Assembly: GCA_049840475.1 (NCBI GenBank)
Contig: JASGKX010000003.1
Location: 248,001-312,000, forward strand
Length of the DNA stretch: 64,000 nucleotides
Direction: 5' to 3'
Source: JBGVSA01 sp049840475
GTDB lineage: Bacteria; Pseudomonadota; Gammaproteobacteria; Burkholderiales; Rhodocyclaceae
The position numbers and the translations under genes were made by a program. The notes beneath the pieces were generated by a model. The model was given only the letters and a program-made list of their open reading frames with translations, was not told where the DNA came from and searched no databases. The number at the start of each line of letters is the position of its first letter. Position 1 is the first letter of the stretch. This document shows positions 1 to 8,536 of this stretch, piece after piece.

Positions 1-1267
1 CGGGCAGGCCGATGTTGCCTGTCAGCAGCGCGAGCATGCAGATTGCGCGTGTGGCTTGTTCACCGTTCGCGTGGCGTTGCAGGCTCCAGCCTTGCGTGAT
101 GAATACAGGTTTCGTCTGGCCGATTTCACGTGCCAGCTTGACGATGCGGTCGATCGGGATGCCGGTTATTCGCGACGCCCATTCCGGCGTCTTGACGGTC
201 TTGTCTGGGCCTTCGCCCAGGATATAGGCCTTGTACGAGCCGTTCGACGGGGCGCTCGCAGGTAGCGTTTTCTCGTCGTAGCCAACGCAGTACTTGTCGA
301 GAAACTCCTGGTCAACCATGTTCTCGGTGATCAACACATGCGCAATGGCATTGACCAGCGCCGTGTCTGTGCCGGGGCGGATGGGAATCCACTCATCTTC
401 CTTGCCCAGCATGGTGTCGGTGTAGCGCGGATCGACACAGATGGTGCGTACCTTGTTGCGGTGTTGCCATTCGGAATACTGGTAAATCTCGCTGCCACCG
501 CTCATGCGCGTTTCGGCAGGGTTGTATCCGAAAGACACGACGAGTCGAGCATTGCCCATTTCGCGCGACAGGCTGCGATGCGCTTTGAAATCGCTGCCGT
601 AGGTGAACGGGAATGCGCGCTCTTGCTGCGCCGTGCTGTAGGTGCCGTAGTAGTTGAGGTAGCCTCCGATAATGCGCAGAAAGCGCTGACAGGCATTGCG
701 GCCGCCGAAGTTGTAGCCCGTGCTACCAGAGCCGTAGTGATAGAAGATCGCTTCGTTGCCGTAGGTGTCGATGGTGTGGCGCAGCTTGTCGCCGATCGTC
801 TTGATGGCTTCGTCCCAACTGATGCGCTCGAACTTGCCTTCGCCGCGTTTGCCAACGCGCTTCATTGGGTACTTCAGGCGGTCCGGGTTGTACACGCGGC
901 GCCGGGCGGAACGGCCGCGCAGGCAGGCTCGTACTTGATGCATGCCGAATTCGTCGGAGCCGGTACCGTTGTTGTCGTCCGGCGAGATCCAACGGATCGT
1001 GCCATCTACCACGTGACATTTGAGTGGACAGCGGCTGCCACAATTGACGAGGCACGAGTTCCACACCGTAGTCTCGGTCGAGCCGTTCGTTGCTTGCTCG
1101 ACGGCGCGGGCGATGGGCGTCATGACGAACGGCAATGAAATGCCTCCCGCAATCACGGCCAGACCGCCCGCTGTCAGTGCTTTGAGGGTCGTACGGCGCG
1201 AGGGCGATGCGGGCTCATCTTGCTCGGACAGCGATCTCTCAAGCGCGGGAGTCGTTTTGAGTGTCAT
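1..1267 (-). CDS. dmsA: Anaerobic DMSO reductase subunit A (partial, C-terminus outside window)
   Basis: Catalytic molybdopterin subunit of a DMSO/N-oxide reductase, exported by Tat and used as a terminal reductase in anaerobic respiration. About 422 N-terminal residues are visible. A twin-arginine signal (SRRTTLK near residue 23) is followed by a hydrophobic stretch. An iron-sulfur motif with cysteines near 72, 76, 80, 84 and 115 (CLVNCGSRCPLKC, later VRACLRGRS) follows, then strongly DmsA-like blocks such as VYNPDRLKYPMKRVG, ETRMSGG and DEWIPIRPGTD. The start is the ATG at 1267. The gene runs off the left edge, so dmsB and dmsC cannot be seen. The DmsA assignment rests on remembered family sequence; another member of the DMSO reductase family is less likely. 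Confidence 0.9.
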   Translation of the reverse strand, partial: MTLKTTPALERSLSEQDEPASPSRRTTLKALTAGGLAVIAGGISLPFVMTPIARAVEQATNGSTETTVWNSCLVNCGSRCPLKCHVVDGTIRWISPDDNNGTGSDEFGMHQVRACLRGRSARRRVYNPDRLKYPMKRVGKRGEGKFERISWDEAIKTIGDKLRHTIDTYGNEAIFYHYGSGSTGYNFGGRNACQRFLRIIGGYLNYYGTYSTAQQERAFPFTYGSDFKAHRSLSREMGNARLVVSFGYNPAETRMSGGSEIYQYSEWQHRNKVRTICVDPRYTDTMLGKEDEWIPIRPGTDTALVNAIAHVLITENMVDQEFLDKYCVGYDEKTLPASAPSNGSYKAYILGEGPDKTVKTPEWASRITGIPIDRIVKLAREIGQTKPVFITQGWSLQRHANGEQATRAICMLALLTGNIGLP

Positions 1268-1348
1268 AGCAGTGGTCCTGATATGAAGTCCTCTGGGAAG
1301 AGGACGGGATCACCGCAGTGTCGGTCTTCTTGTATGGCAACAAATTGA

Positions 1349-1363
1349 CTCAACTCAGTTGAG
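1349..1363. promoter_or_regulatory. Inverted repeat upstream of dmsA
   Basis: CTCAACTCAGTTGAG is a perfect 6-bp inverted repeat with a 3-nt spacer, about 85 bases upstream of the dmsA start in an AT-richer stretch. It does not fit the FNR consensus TTGAT-N4-ATCAA. It could be an operator for an unknown regulator or chance symmetry. Confidence 0.3.
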
Positions 1364-1510
1364 CGGGCTTGATAGTGTAGATATATGCACGTTGTCCGAC
1401 GTTATCCCGCTTAAATGAGATGAAGGCGCGTTTACCGCTCCAATGGACTCAGAAAAACGGGCTCGTCGTCTGGGGCTAGGCGCCGTGTGGCGAATCGACG
1501 GCGGAAAAGA

Positions 1511-1539
1511 AAAAGCCCCGTCACTCGGACGGGGCTTTT
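1511..1539 (-). terminator. Intrinsic terminator after acnB
   Basis: A perfect 12-bp stem (AAAAGCCCCGTC / GACGGGGCTTTT) with a 5-nt loop lies just beyond the acnB stop. Read on the minus strand it ends in a T-rich tract, as expected for the end of the mdh-to-acnB transcript. Confidence 0.9.
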
Positions 1540-1563
1540 GCCTTGCTGGATGGCTGTCTGGCG

Positions 1564-4167
1564 TTACACCGCAACGCCGTCGGCAACTTCCTTGTACTCC
1601 TCGATCTGGTCGAAATTCATGTACCGATAGACCTTCGCAGCGTCCTTGTTGATGACGCCCATGTCAGCGTGATACTCCTCGACGGTCGGGATGCGACCGA
1701 GCTTGGAGCAGATTGCTGCCAGTTCTGCCGAGCCGAGATACACGTTGGTGTTCTTGCCCAGACGGTTGGGGAAGTTACGTGTCGAGGTCGACATGACGGT
1801 CGCGCCTTCGCGCACCTGCGCCTGGTTGCCCATGCACAGCGAGCAGCCCGGCATTTCGGTACGTGCGCCGGCCGTGCCGAAGACACCGTAGTGGCCTTCC
1901 TTGGTCAGTTCGGATGCGTCCATCTTGGTCGGCGGAGCAACCCAGAGCTTGACCGGGATGTCGCGCTTGCCTTCGAGCAGCTTGGACGCTGCGCGGAAGT
2001 GGCCGATGTTGGTCATGCACGAACCAATGAACACTTCATCGATCGGCGTATTGACGACTTCGGACAGGAACTTGGCGTCGTCCGGGTCGTTCGGGCAGCA
2101 GACAATCGGTTCCTTGATGTCGGCCAGATCGATTTCGATGACGGCGGCGTATTCGGCGTCGGCATCCGGTGCCAGCAGTTCGCCGGTGGCGATCCACTCT
2201 TCCATCTTCTTGATGCGGCGCTCAAGCGAGCGCTTGTCGGCGTAACCGTCGGCGATCATGTTCTTGAGCAGAACGATGTTCGAGTTCATGTACTCGACGA
2301 TCGGTTCCTTGTTCAGACGGATCGTGCAGCCGGCAGCCGAGCGTTCGGCGGAAGCGTCGGAGAGTTCGAATGCCTGTTCCACCTTGAGGTTGGGCAGACC
2401 TTCAATTTCGAGAATACGGCCAGAGAACGCGTTCTTCTTGCCGGCCTTGGCGACCGTCAGCAGACCTTGCTTGATGGCGTACAGCGGGATTGCATGCACG
2501 AGGTCGCGCAGCGTGATACCGGGCTGCATTTCGCCCTTGAAGCGCACCAGTACCGATTCCGGCATGTCCAGCGGCATCACGCCGGTGGCAGCTGCGAAGG
2601 CGACCAGACCCGAACCTGCCGGGAAGCTGATGCCGACCGGGAAGCGGGTGTGCGAATCGCCGCCGGTGCCGACGGTGTCGGGTAGCAGCATGCGATTGAG
2701 CCACGAGTGGATCACACCGTCGCCCGGGCGCAGCGCAATACCGCCACGATTCGAGATGAACGCCGGCAGTTCGCGGTGCGTCTTCACGTTGACGGGCTTC
2801 GGATAGGCGGCGGTGTGGCAGAAGGATTGCATCACCAGATCGGCCGAGAAGCCGAGGCAAGCCAGGTCCTTGAGTTCGTCGCGCGTCATCGGGCCCGTGG
2901 TGTCTTGCGACCCAACCGACGTCATCCTGGGCTCGCAATAGGTGCCCGGGCGAATGCCTTGACCTTCAGGCAGGCCACAGGCGCGACCGACCATTTTTTG
3001 AGCCAGTGTGAAGCCCTTGCCGGTGTTGACCGGATCGAGCGGCAGACGGAACAGCGTCGAAGCCGGCAGGCCGAGGAATTCGCGTGCCTTGGCGGTCAGG
3101 CTGCGGCCGATGATCAGGTTGATACGGCCACCGGCGCGGACTTCGTCGAGCAGCACCAGCGTCTTGAGTTGCGATTCTGCGATCGAAGCGCCGTTCTTCA
3201 GTGCGGAAACCTTGCCGGTGGCATGGTCGACGCGCAGTTCGACTTCGTCGCCCAGATCCATCTTGGATACGTCGATTTCGATCGGCAGCGCGCCGGCGTC
3301 TTCTTGCGTGTTGAAGAAAATCGGGGCGATCTTGCCACCCAGGCACACGCCGCCGAATTTCTTGTTCGGCACGAACGGGATGTCTTCACCCGTCCACCAC
3401 AGGACTGAGTTGGTGGCCGACTTGCGCGAAGATCCGGTGCCGACCACGTCGCCCACGTAGGCGACCGGGTTGCCCTTGGCAGCGAGATCCTGAATCAGCT
3501 TGATGGGGCCGCGCTTGCCGTCTTCTTCGGGCTTGAACGGGGCGTCGGCGCGCGTGTTCTTGAGCATTGCCACGCCGTGCAGCGGAATGTCCGGGCGGCT
3601 CCAGGCGTCCGGCGCGGGCGACAGATCGTCGGTATTGGTTTCACCGGGCACCTTGAACACGGTGACCTTCATGCTGGCGGGCACTTCCGGGCGGGAGGTG
3701 AACCATTCGCCATCGGCCCACGATTGCACCACGCCCTTGGCATGCGCGTTGCCAGCCTTGGCTTTTTCGGCCACGTCATGGAAGTAGTCGAACATCAACA
3801 AGGTCTTCTTCAGACCCTCGGCTGCGACGCTACCGACTTCAGCGTCGTCGAGCAGATCGATCAGCGGCTTGACGTTGTAGCCGCCGAGCATGGTGCCGAG
3901 CAATTCGGTTGCCTTGGCGCGGTTGATCAGAGGCGATGCCGCTTCGTTGTGCGCGACGGCGGCCAGGAAGGAAGCCTTGACCTTGGCGGCGTCATCCACG
4001 CCCGGGGGGACGCGGTGCGTGATCAGTTCGAGCAGGAAGGCCTCTTCGCCGGCCGGCGGATTCTTCAGAAGCTCGATCAGGTCGGCGGTTTGCTTGGCGT
4101 CGAGCGGCAGCGGCGGAATGCCGAGGGCTGCGCGTTCAGCGACGTGTTGGCGATAGGCTACAAGCAC
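1564..4167 (-). CDS. acnB: Bifunctional aconitate hydratase 2 / 2-methylisocitrate dehydratase
   Basis: AcnB interconverts citrate and isocitrate in the TCA cycle and can dehydrate 2-methylisocitrate in propionate catabolism. The 867-residue protein matches AcnB along its whole length: N-terminal HEAT-like domain (ERAALGIPPLPLDAKQ), swivel region with GETNTDDLSPAPDAWSRPDI, then the catalytic core with TGGDSHTRFP. Iron-sulfur cluster cysteines lie in IGSCMTNIGHFRAA and PGCSLCMGNQ. The start is a GTG at 4167, supported by GGAGGA seven bases upstream. It is the last gene of the leftward mdh, citE-like, DUF3617, acnB group and is followed by a strong terminator. Length is typical of the family. 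Confidence 0.97.
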   Translation of the reverse strand: MLVAYRQHVAERAALGIPPLPLDAKQTADLIELLKNPPAGEEAFLLELITHRVPPGVDDAAKVKASFLAAVAHNEAASPLINRAKATELLGTMLGGYNVKPLIDLLDDAEVGSVAAEGLKKTLLMFDYFHDVAEKAKAGNAHAKGVVQSWADGEWFTSRPEVPASMKVTVFKVPGETNTDDLSPAPDAWSRPDIPLHGVAMLKNTRADAPFKPEEDGKRGPIKLIQDLAAKGNPVAYVGDVVGTGSSRKSATNSVLWWTGEDIPFVPNKKFGGVCLGGKIAPIFFNTQEDAGALPIEIDVSKMDLGDEVELRVDHATGKVSALKNGASIAESQLKTLVLLDEVRAGGRINLIIGRSLTAKAREFLGLPASTLFRLPLDPVNTGKGFTLAQKMVGRACGLPEGQGIRPGTYCEPRMTSVGSQDTTGPMTRDELKDLACLGFSADLVMQSFCHTAAYPKPVNVKTHRELPAFISNRGGIALRPGDGVIHSWLNRMLLPDTVGTGGDSHTRFPVGISFPAGSGLVAFAAATGVMPLDMPESVLVRFKGEMQPGITLRDLVHAIPLYAIKQGLLTVAKAGKKNAFSGRILEIEGLPNLKVEQAFELSDASAERSAAGCTIRLNKEPIVEYMNSNIVLLKNMIADGYADKRSLERRIKKMEEWIATGELLAPDADAEYAAVIEIDLADIKEPIVCCPNDPDDAKFLSEVVNTPIDEVFIGSCMTNIGHFRAASKLLEGKRDIPVKLWVAPPTKMDASELTKEGHYGVFGTAGARTEMPGCSLCMGNQAQVREGATVMSTSTRNFPNRLGKNTNVYLGSAELAAICSKLGRIPTVEEYHADMGVINKDAAKVYRYMNFDQIEEYKEVADGVAV

Positions 4168-4218
4168 GGTCAGGTCCTCCAGAAGGTCGGCAAGCGGGGC
4201 TCGCCGGATTCACGTATC

Positions 4219-4728
4219 TCAGTTGGGTTGTCGATTTCCGCGAAGTTCTGCGGGGTTTATGGTGATGCCACGCGGCATGTGCATTTCGCCGGGTTTCATT
4301 CCCGCCGGGCACGCACCGATCCACTTGGCATCGATAGTTACTTTCGTCTCGCTTTGTCCGCGTACCGGTGGGTCGAAGCGCGTGATCACTTCGCCGTGGT
4401 AGGCGGTATTCATGTCGCCGGTGAAGATGCCTTCACTGGTGGCGGTGGTGTCGCGGCCCTTGCATACGGACTTGAAGCTCAGCGTATTGCCGCTGCGCGA
4501 AAACGCTGGTTTGGAGCATTCGCCGCGATTCAGCCCGCGCTCGTGCCAGAGTTCATCGGTGCTGGCATCGACGCATTGCTGGATGGGGCCGATCGGCTGG
4601 CTCATCTGTTGGATCTGGGTGTTTACTTCCCATAGACCCGGTTTGCGCTTGGGTAGGTCGTCGGCATGCGCGGCGAACGACATTGCGCACAGAGTGACCA
4701 GCGCGCATCGAATGCGATCTGCCTTCAT
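4219..4728 (-). CDS. DUF3617 family secreted protein
   Basis: A 169-residue protein with a typical signal peptide ending near AAHADDLPK, then the short conserved DUF3617 pattern (KPGLWEVNTQIQQM, CVDASTDELW, paired cysteines). The family is common in proteobacteria and its function is unknown; it is probably periplasmic. Its ATG at 4728 overlaps the stop of the upstream CitE-like gene by four bases (ATGA), so the two are translationally coupled inside the mdh-acnB operon. The link to TCA enzymes is positional only. Confidence 0.8.
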   Translation of the reverse strand: MKADRIRCALVTLCAMSFAAHADDLPKRKPGLWEVNTQIQQMSQPIGPIQQCVDASTDELWHERGLNRGECSKPAFSRSGNTLSFKSVCKGRDTTATSEGIFTGDMNTAYHGEVITRFDPPVRGQSETKVTIDAKWIGACPAGMKPGEMHMPRGITINPAELRGNRQPN

Positions 4729-5778
4729 GATGTTGCCTCCCCAGTGTGACGAGGGCCGAAGAAAGCAGCGTCGGCCGTAGCCGGTAACGCCATGCCGGTG
4801 CGCCGGGCACGCAACAACACGTGCCAGTAATAACGGTAAGAGCCGCGATCATGCAGGCGGCCGTCGAAGCGGATCGGTCCCCATTGCTGGGCTTGTGCTG
4901 CAAGGAGGATGCCCGCCGCGTCGGCGACGTCGGCCTCATCCGGGCGCATGGCCCGCAGGATCGGTTCGATCTGCCCTGGATGAATGCTCCACATACGCAG
5001 GAAGCCAAAGCGCTCGCGGGCGGCGTGCGCGTCGTCGAACACGGCATCGGCATCGTCGAGGATAGTGCTGACGTTGTGCGATGGAATACGCCCGTTGGCA
5101 TGCGCGGCCGCGGCTACTTCTGTCTTGGCGCGCACGATCAGCGGGTGTTCGAATTGCGCGGGGCTCCGCAGTGCAGAGGCGGGAATGGCGCCGCGATGTT
5201 CGCTGACGAAATCCATTAGCCCGAAGTCGAGCGACTCGACGCCTTCGAGCGCAGCGATCGACCACACGTCGCGCACTGCGCCGTGGGTTTCGACGATGAC
5301 GTGCAGCGGGATATGGCGCTTGATGTTGTTGCGCTGTTCCAGCTCTCGCAGCACGTGTCGCGCGAGCAGTACGTCTTCGAGGTCGCGCGCCTTCGGTAGC
5401 GTCACAAAGGCGAGTTTCTCGCCGCAGGTTGAACAAGGCGATATCGAGATCGGCCTGCCAGTGCGGGTGGGTCACGTCGTGGCAGCGCAGCCCGACGCGG
5501 TTGAAGCGGTTGTCTTCGCTGGCGATGATCAGTGCGCCCATGCGGGCGTGGTCGGCCTCGCCACCGGCGGGGGCTCCGTCTTCGCAGTCGAAGGTGATAT
5601 CAAACAGAGGGCCGAGATCAGCCTGGATTGCGAGCGCGCGGCGGAGGAACCGCTCCGCGCCCGCATAGTGATCGACGGCGGGAATCGCCGGCAGCACATA
5701 ACTGCCGGCAAAAAGCACATCGTTCGGATGCAAGGCTGCGGCAGCCTTGCTGGTGTCCGTCGATGAGGCCTTATCCAA
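4725..5778 (-). pseudogene. CitE-like HpcH/HpaI aldolase/lyase, one frameshift
   Basis: A CitE-like member of the HpcH/HpaI aldolase family, which cleave or form C-C bonds in CoA-thioester or malyl-type substrates. It commonly sits beside mdh in Burkholderiales. The N-terminal part runs from a TTG start at 5778 (GGAGAAG seven bases upstream) through FDITFDCEDGAPAGGEADHARM to HPHWQADLDIALFNL. Near 5425 the frame moves by +1, and the remainder (LAFVTLPKARDLEDVLLARH, VETHGAVRDVWSIAALEGVE, FGLMDFVSEHRGAIP, RMWSIHPGQIE) continues in another frame to 4725. Removing one base gives a normal protein of about 350 residues. The true substrate is unknown. Sequencing error or recent inactivation are both possible. 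Confidence 0.8.
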
Positions 5779-5798
5779 CCGTCTTCTCCGTCAGCCGA

Positions 5799-6791
5799 TC
5801 AGACCAGCAGGTCGGCAACGCCGGCGCGTTCTTCTTCGAGTTCCTTCAGCGTGACGTTGATGCGCTCGCGCGAGAACTCGTCGATTTCCAGACCTTGGAC
5901 GATCTTGTATTCGCCGTTCTCGGTGGTGACCGGGAAGCCGAAGATCATGCCGGCGGGAATGCCGTAGGAGCCGTCGGACTCGATGCCCATCGTCACCCAT
6001 TCGCCGTTGCTGCCCAGGAACCAGTCGCGGATGTGGTCGATGGCGGCGTTGGCGGCCGAGGCTGCGGAAGACAGGCCGCGAGCTTCGATGATCGCTGCGC
6101 CGCGCTTACCGACGGTCGGCAGAAACACGTCGCGGTTCCACACGTCGTCATTGATCAGCGCCTTGACGTTGTCGCCGTTGGACGTGACGAAACGGTAGTC
6201 GGCGTACATGGTCGGCGAGTGGTTGCCCCACACGACCAGCTTCGACAGGCTGGCAACGGTGCGGCCAGTCTTGGTGGCCAGTTGCGACAGGGCACGGTTG
6301 TGGTCCAGGCGCAGCATGGCGGTGAAGTTCTTGGCCGGGACGCGACCGTACTTCTTGGCCGTTTCCTTGGCGATGTAGGCGTTGGTGTTGCACGGGTTGC
6401 CCACGACCAGCACGCGACACGTCGGCTTGGCGTACTGGCCAATAGCAGCACCTTGCACGGTGAAGATCTTGGCGTTCTCGGCCAGCAGGTCCTTGCGCTC
6501 CATGCCGGGGCCGCGCGGGCGGGCGCCAACGAGCAGGGCGAAGTCAGCGTCCTTGAATGCGACGTTCGGATCGTCCGAGGCGGTCACCCCGGCCAGCAGC
6601 GGGAACGCGCAGTCTTCGAGCTCCATGATCACGCCCTTGACCGCCTTTTGTGCCTGCGGCAGGTCCAGCAATTGGAGGATGACGGGCTGATCCTTACCGA
6701 GCATCTCACCGCTGGCGATGCGGAACAGCAGGCTGTAGCCGATCTGACCGGCTGCGCCGGTGACGGTTACGCGAACAGGGGCTTTGGACAT
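5799..6791 (-). CDS. mdh: Malate dehydrogenase
   Basis: NAD-dependent oxidation of malate to oxaloacetate in the TCA cycle. The 330-residue protein has a Rossmann GxxGxxG motif at the N-terminus (VTVTGAAGQIGYSLLFRIAS), substrate-binding arginines in the ARPRGPGMERKDLL loop, and the catalytic histidine in WGNHSPTMYAD. This is the long-type (MDH2-like) enzyme found in many betaproteobacteria. The ATG at 6791 has AGGAG upstream. It is the first gene of the leftward operon and has a near-consensus promoter (6911-6939) and a palindromic operator (6951-6966) shared with the divergent GntR gene. Confidence 0.96.
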   Translation of the reverse strand: MSKAPVRVTVTGAAGQIGYSLLFRIASGEMLGKDQPVILQLLDLPQAQKAVKGVIMELEDCAFPLLAGVTASDDPNVAFKDADFALLVGARPRGPGMERKDLLAENAKIFTVQGAAIGQYAKPTCRVLVVGNPCNTNAYIAKETAKKYGRVPAKNFTAMLRLDHNRALSQLATKTGRTVASLSKLVVWGNHSPTMYADYRFVTSNGDNVKALINDDVWNRDVFLPTVGKRGAAIIEARGLSSAASAANAAIDHIRDWFLGSNGEWVTMGIESDGSYGIPAGMIFGFPVTTENGEYKIVQGLEIDEFSRERINVTLKELEEERAGVADLLV

Positions 6792-6910
6792 GAATGACTC
6801 CTTGGTTCCGAAATAGGCTTGTGTTGGGGCCTGAGGGGCTGGCGGGGTGCCTGTTTGAGAGGCATCTTGTGCCAGAAGGCGCGAGATTGTAGCGCGCTTT
6901 GTCGGGCAGG

Positions 6911-6939
6911 ATTCTAATTATCCTCGTGAAGACTGTCAA
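6911..6939 (-). promoter_or_regulatory. Sigma-70 promoter of mdh operon
   Basis: On the minus strand TTGACA (6939-6934), a 17-base spacer and TAGAAT (6916-6911) form a near-consensus sigma-70 promoter, with the mdh start about 120 bases downstream. The 16-bp palindrome lies directly upstream of the -35 box. Confidence 0.8.
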
Positions 6940-6950
6940 AAGCTAATTTA

Positions 6951-6966
6951 TGTCTTATATAAGACA
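6951..6966. promoter_or_regulatory. Palindromic operator between mdh and gntR-sdh
   Basis: TGTCTTATATAAGACA is a perfect 16-bp palindrome in the divergent promoter region, a few bases from the mdh -35 box. Size, symmetry and position fit an operator for the adjacent HutC-type GntR protein, which would let it act on both TCA transcription units. Binding is inferred, not shown. Confidence 0.7.
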
Positions 6967-7005
6967 AAAGATCTGGTATGGACGTTGCTTCCAAATTGTG
7001 TTTGA

Positions 7006-7743
7006 ATGCGCGCCATGGCAGAGCAATCGCCCACCTTCAGCCCGCTGTACCGCCAGATCAAAGGCCTGATTGTTCAGGCACTTGAGGCGGGGGAATGGCT
7101 ACCCGGACAATCGATTCCGAGCGAGCAGGAACTGGCAGTGCGCTTCGGCGTCAGTCAGGGAACCGCCCGCAAGGCAATCGATGAACTGGCTGCCGAAAAT
7201 CTTCTTGTGCGCCGCCAAGGTAAAGGCACCTTCGTTGCCACCCACGCCGATCCGCGCGCACTGTTCCGTTTTCTCCGTCTGGCATCCATCGATGGCAACG
7301 TCAGCCATCCGCAAAGCGTGCCGCTCGACTGCTGGCGCGCCAAAGCCGGACAAGAGGCCTCACGCAATCTGGGTGTCGAGCAGGGCAGCCCGATCATCAT
7401 CATCCGCCGTTTGCTTCGGTATGGCACCAAACCAGTCGTCGTGGATGAAATCTATCTGCCTGGCGAAGTGTTCCAGGGGCTGACCCTGGAGACGCTGCAA
7501 GAGTGGAAAGGTTCGCTCTATAGCCTGTTCGAGACGCGCTTCGGCGTGCGCATGGTGCGCGCGCAAGAAAAAATCCGGGCCGTTGCAGCCGAACGCAAAA
7601 TCGCCGAAATGCTTGGCGTGACTGAAAACACGCCTTTGCTGTCCGTCGAGCGCGTGGCCTATACCTATGGCGACCGTCCCGTCGAATGGCGTCGGGGTCT
7701 GTATTCAACGGCTGAGCACGTTTATCTGAACGAGCTGAGCTAG
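7006..7743 (+). CDS. GntR/HutC-family transcriptional regulator of the TCA locus
   Basis: A 245-residue regulator. Residues about 12-80 form a GntR winged helix (YRQIKGLIVQALEAGEWLPG, SEQELAVRFGVSQGTARKAI, RRQGKGTFV). The rest is a UTRA ligand-binding domain of the HutC subfamily (PIIIIRRLLRYGTKPVVVDE, MLGVTENTPLLSVERVAYTY). It is divergent from mdh and 59 bases upstream of sdhC, with a perfect palindrome in the intergenic region, so it most likely senses a TCA-related metabolite and controls both units. The effector is unknown. Two close ATGs (7006 and 7015) are possible starts. Confidence 0.9.
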   Translation: MRAMAEQSPTFSPLYRQIKGLIVQALEAGEWLPGQSIPSEQELAVRFGVSQGTARKAIDELAAENLLVRRQGKGTFVATHADPRALFRFLRLASIDGNVSHPQSVPLDCWRAKAGQEASRNLGVEQGSPIIIIRRLLRYGTKPVVVDEIYLPGEVFQGLTLETLQEWKGSLYSLFETRFGVRMVRAQEKIRAVAAERKIAEMLGVTENTPLLSVERVAYTYGDRPVEWRRGLYSTAEHVYLNELS

Positions 7744-7802
7744 TTCTGGGGGAATGGCGCGTCTACCCGCCGGGATGACCGCCTTTTTTTGAGGTGCTGT
7801 AA

Positions 7803-8192
7803 ATGGCAGAAGCTACGGTAAGAAAAAATCGGCCAAAACACCTGAATCTCATACAGATTCGGTTGCCGTTGCCGGGGATCCTTTCGATCCTCCATCGTGT
7901 CAGCGGGGCAGGCTTGTTCCTGTGCCTTCCGCTGCTCCTGTTTCTGTTCGGTGCGTCGCTGGGCACGCCGGAACAACTGGAAACTTACCGCGCCGTCGTT
8001 GCTAACCCGCTGGTCAAACTGGTGTTGCTGGGTCTGCTATGGGCCTTTCTGCATCACTTCTGCGCCGGCATCCGCTTCCTGCTCCTCGACGTACACGTGG
8101 GTGTCGATCTGCCGACCGCCCGCATGTCGTCGGTGATCGTCTTTGCGGTGAGCCTCGCGCTGACCGTCGTGGTGGGGGTGAAACTGTGGTGA
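7803..8192 (+). CDS. sdhC: Succinate dehydrogenase cytochrome b556 subunit
   Basis: Membrane anchor subunit of respiratory complex II, holding haem b and part of the quinone site. 129 residues with three hydrophobic segments. The family signature SILHRVSGAGLF is near residue 28, and the likely haem-ligand histidines are in LLWAFLHHFCAGIRFLLLD. GAGG lies just before the ATG. The stop overlaps the sdhD start by four bases, so the two anchor subunits are translationally coupled. Confidence 0.94.
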   Translation: MAEATVRKNRPKHLNLIQIRLPLPGILSILHRVSGAGLFLCLPLLLFLFGASLGTPEQLETYRAVVANPLVKLVLLGLLWAFLHHFCAGIRFLLLDVHVGVDLPTARMSSVIVFAVSLALTVVVGVKLW

Positions 8193-8536
8193 AACGTCGT
8201 CTGGTAGTGGGTGCCCACTACGGCTTCCGCGATTGGCTCGCGCAGCGCCTGACCGCCGTGGTTATGGCTCTCTATACGCTGTTCTTCGTCGGCCATGTGT
8301 TCGTGCTGCCGGCCTGGGATAACGCTTCGTGGCGCGCAATGTTCGCCGGCGGCTTCATGCGCTTTGCCACGTTCCTGTTCTTTATGTCGCTGTTCTATCA
8401 CGCGTGGGTTGGCGTGCGCGACATCTTCATGGACTACATCCAGTCAACTGCATTGCGCCTGACGCTGCATTCGATCGTTCTCTTCCTGCTGATCGGCTAT
8501 GCCGGTTGGGCGGCCCAGATTTTGTGGAGGCTGTAA
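8189..8536 (+). CDS. sdhD: Succinate dehydrogenase hydrophobic membrane anchor subunit
   Basis: Second membrane anchor of complex II, 115 residues from a GTG at 8189 that overlaps the sdhC stop (GTGA). The sequence begins VKRRLVVGAHYGFRDWLAQR. It has three membrane segments and the haem/quinone-site block FYHAWVGVRDIFMDYIQ typical of SdhD. An in-frame upstream ATG exists inside sdhC but would give a nonsense N-terminal extension, so the GTG is preferred. GGAGG at its end serves as the ribosome site for sdhA. Confidence 0.92.
   Translation: MKRRLVVGAHYGFRDWLAQRLTAVVMALYTLFFVGHVFVLPAWDNASWRAMFAGGFMRFATFLFFMSLFYHAWVGVRDIFMDYIQSTALRLTLHSIVLFLLIGYAGWAAQILWRL

Noticed and set aside
1268..1560. FNR box upstream of dmsA
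   Set aside because: Only the inverted repeat CTCAACTCAGTTGAG was found; it lacks the TTGAT-N4-ATCAA spacing.
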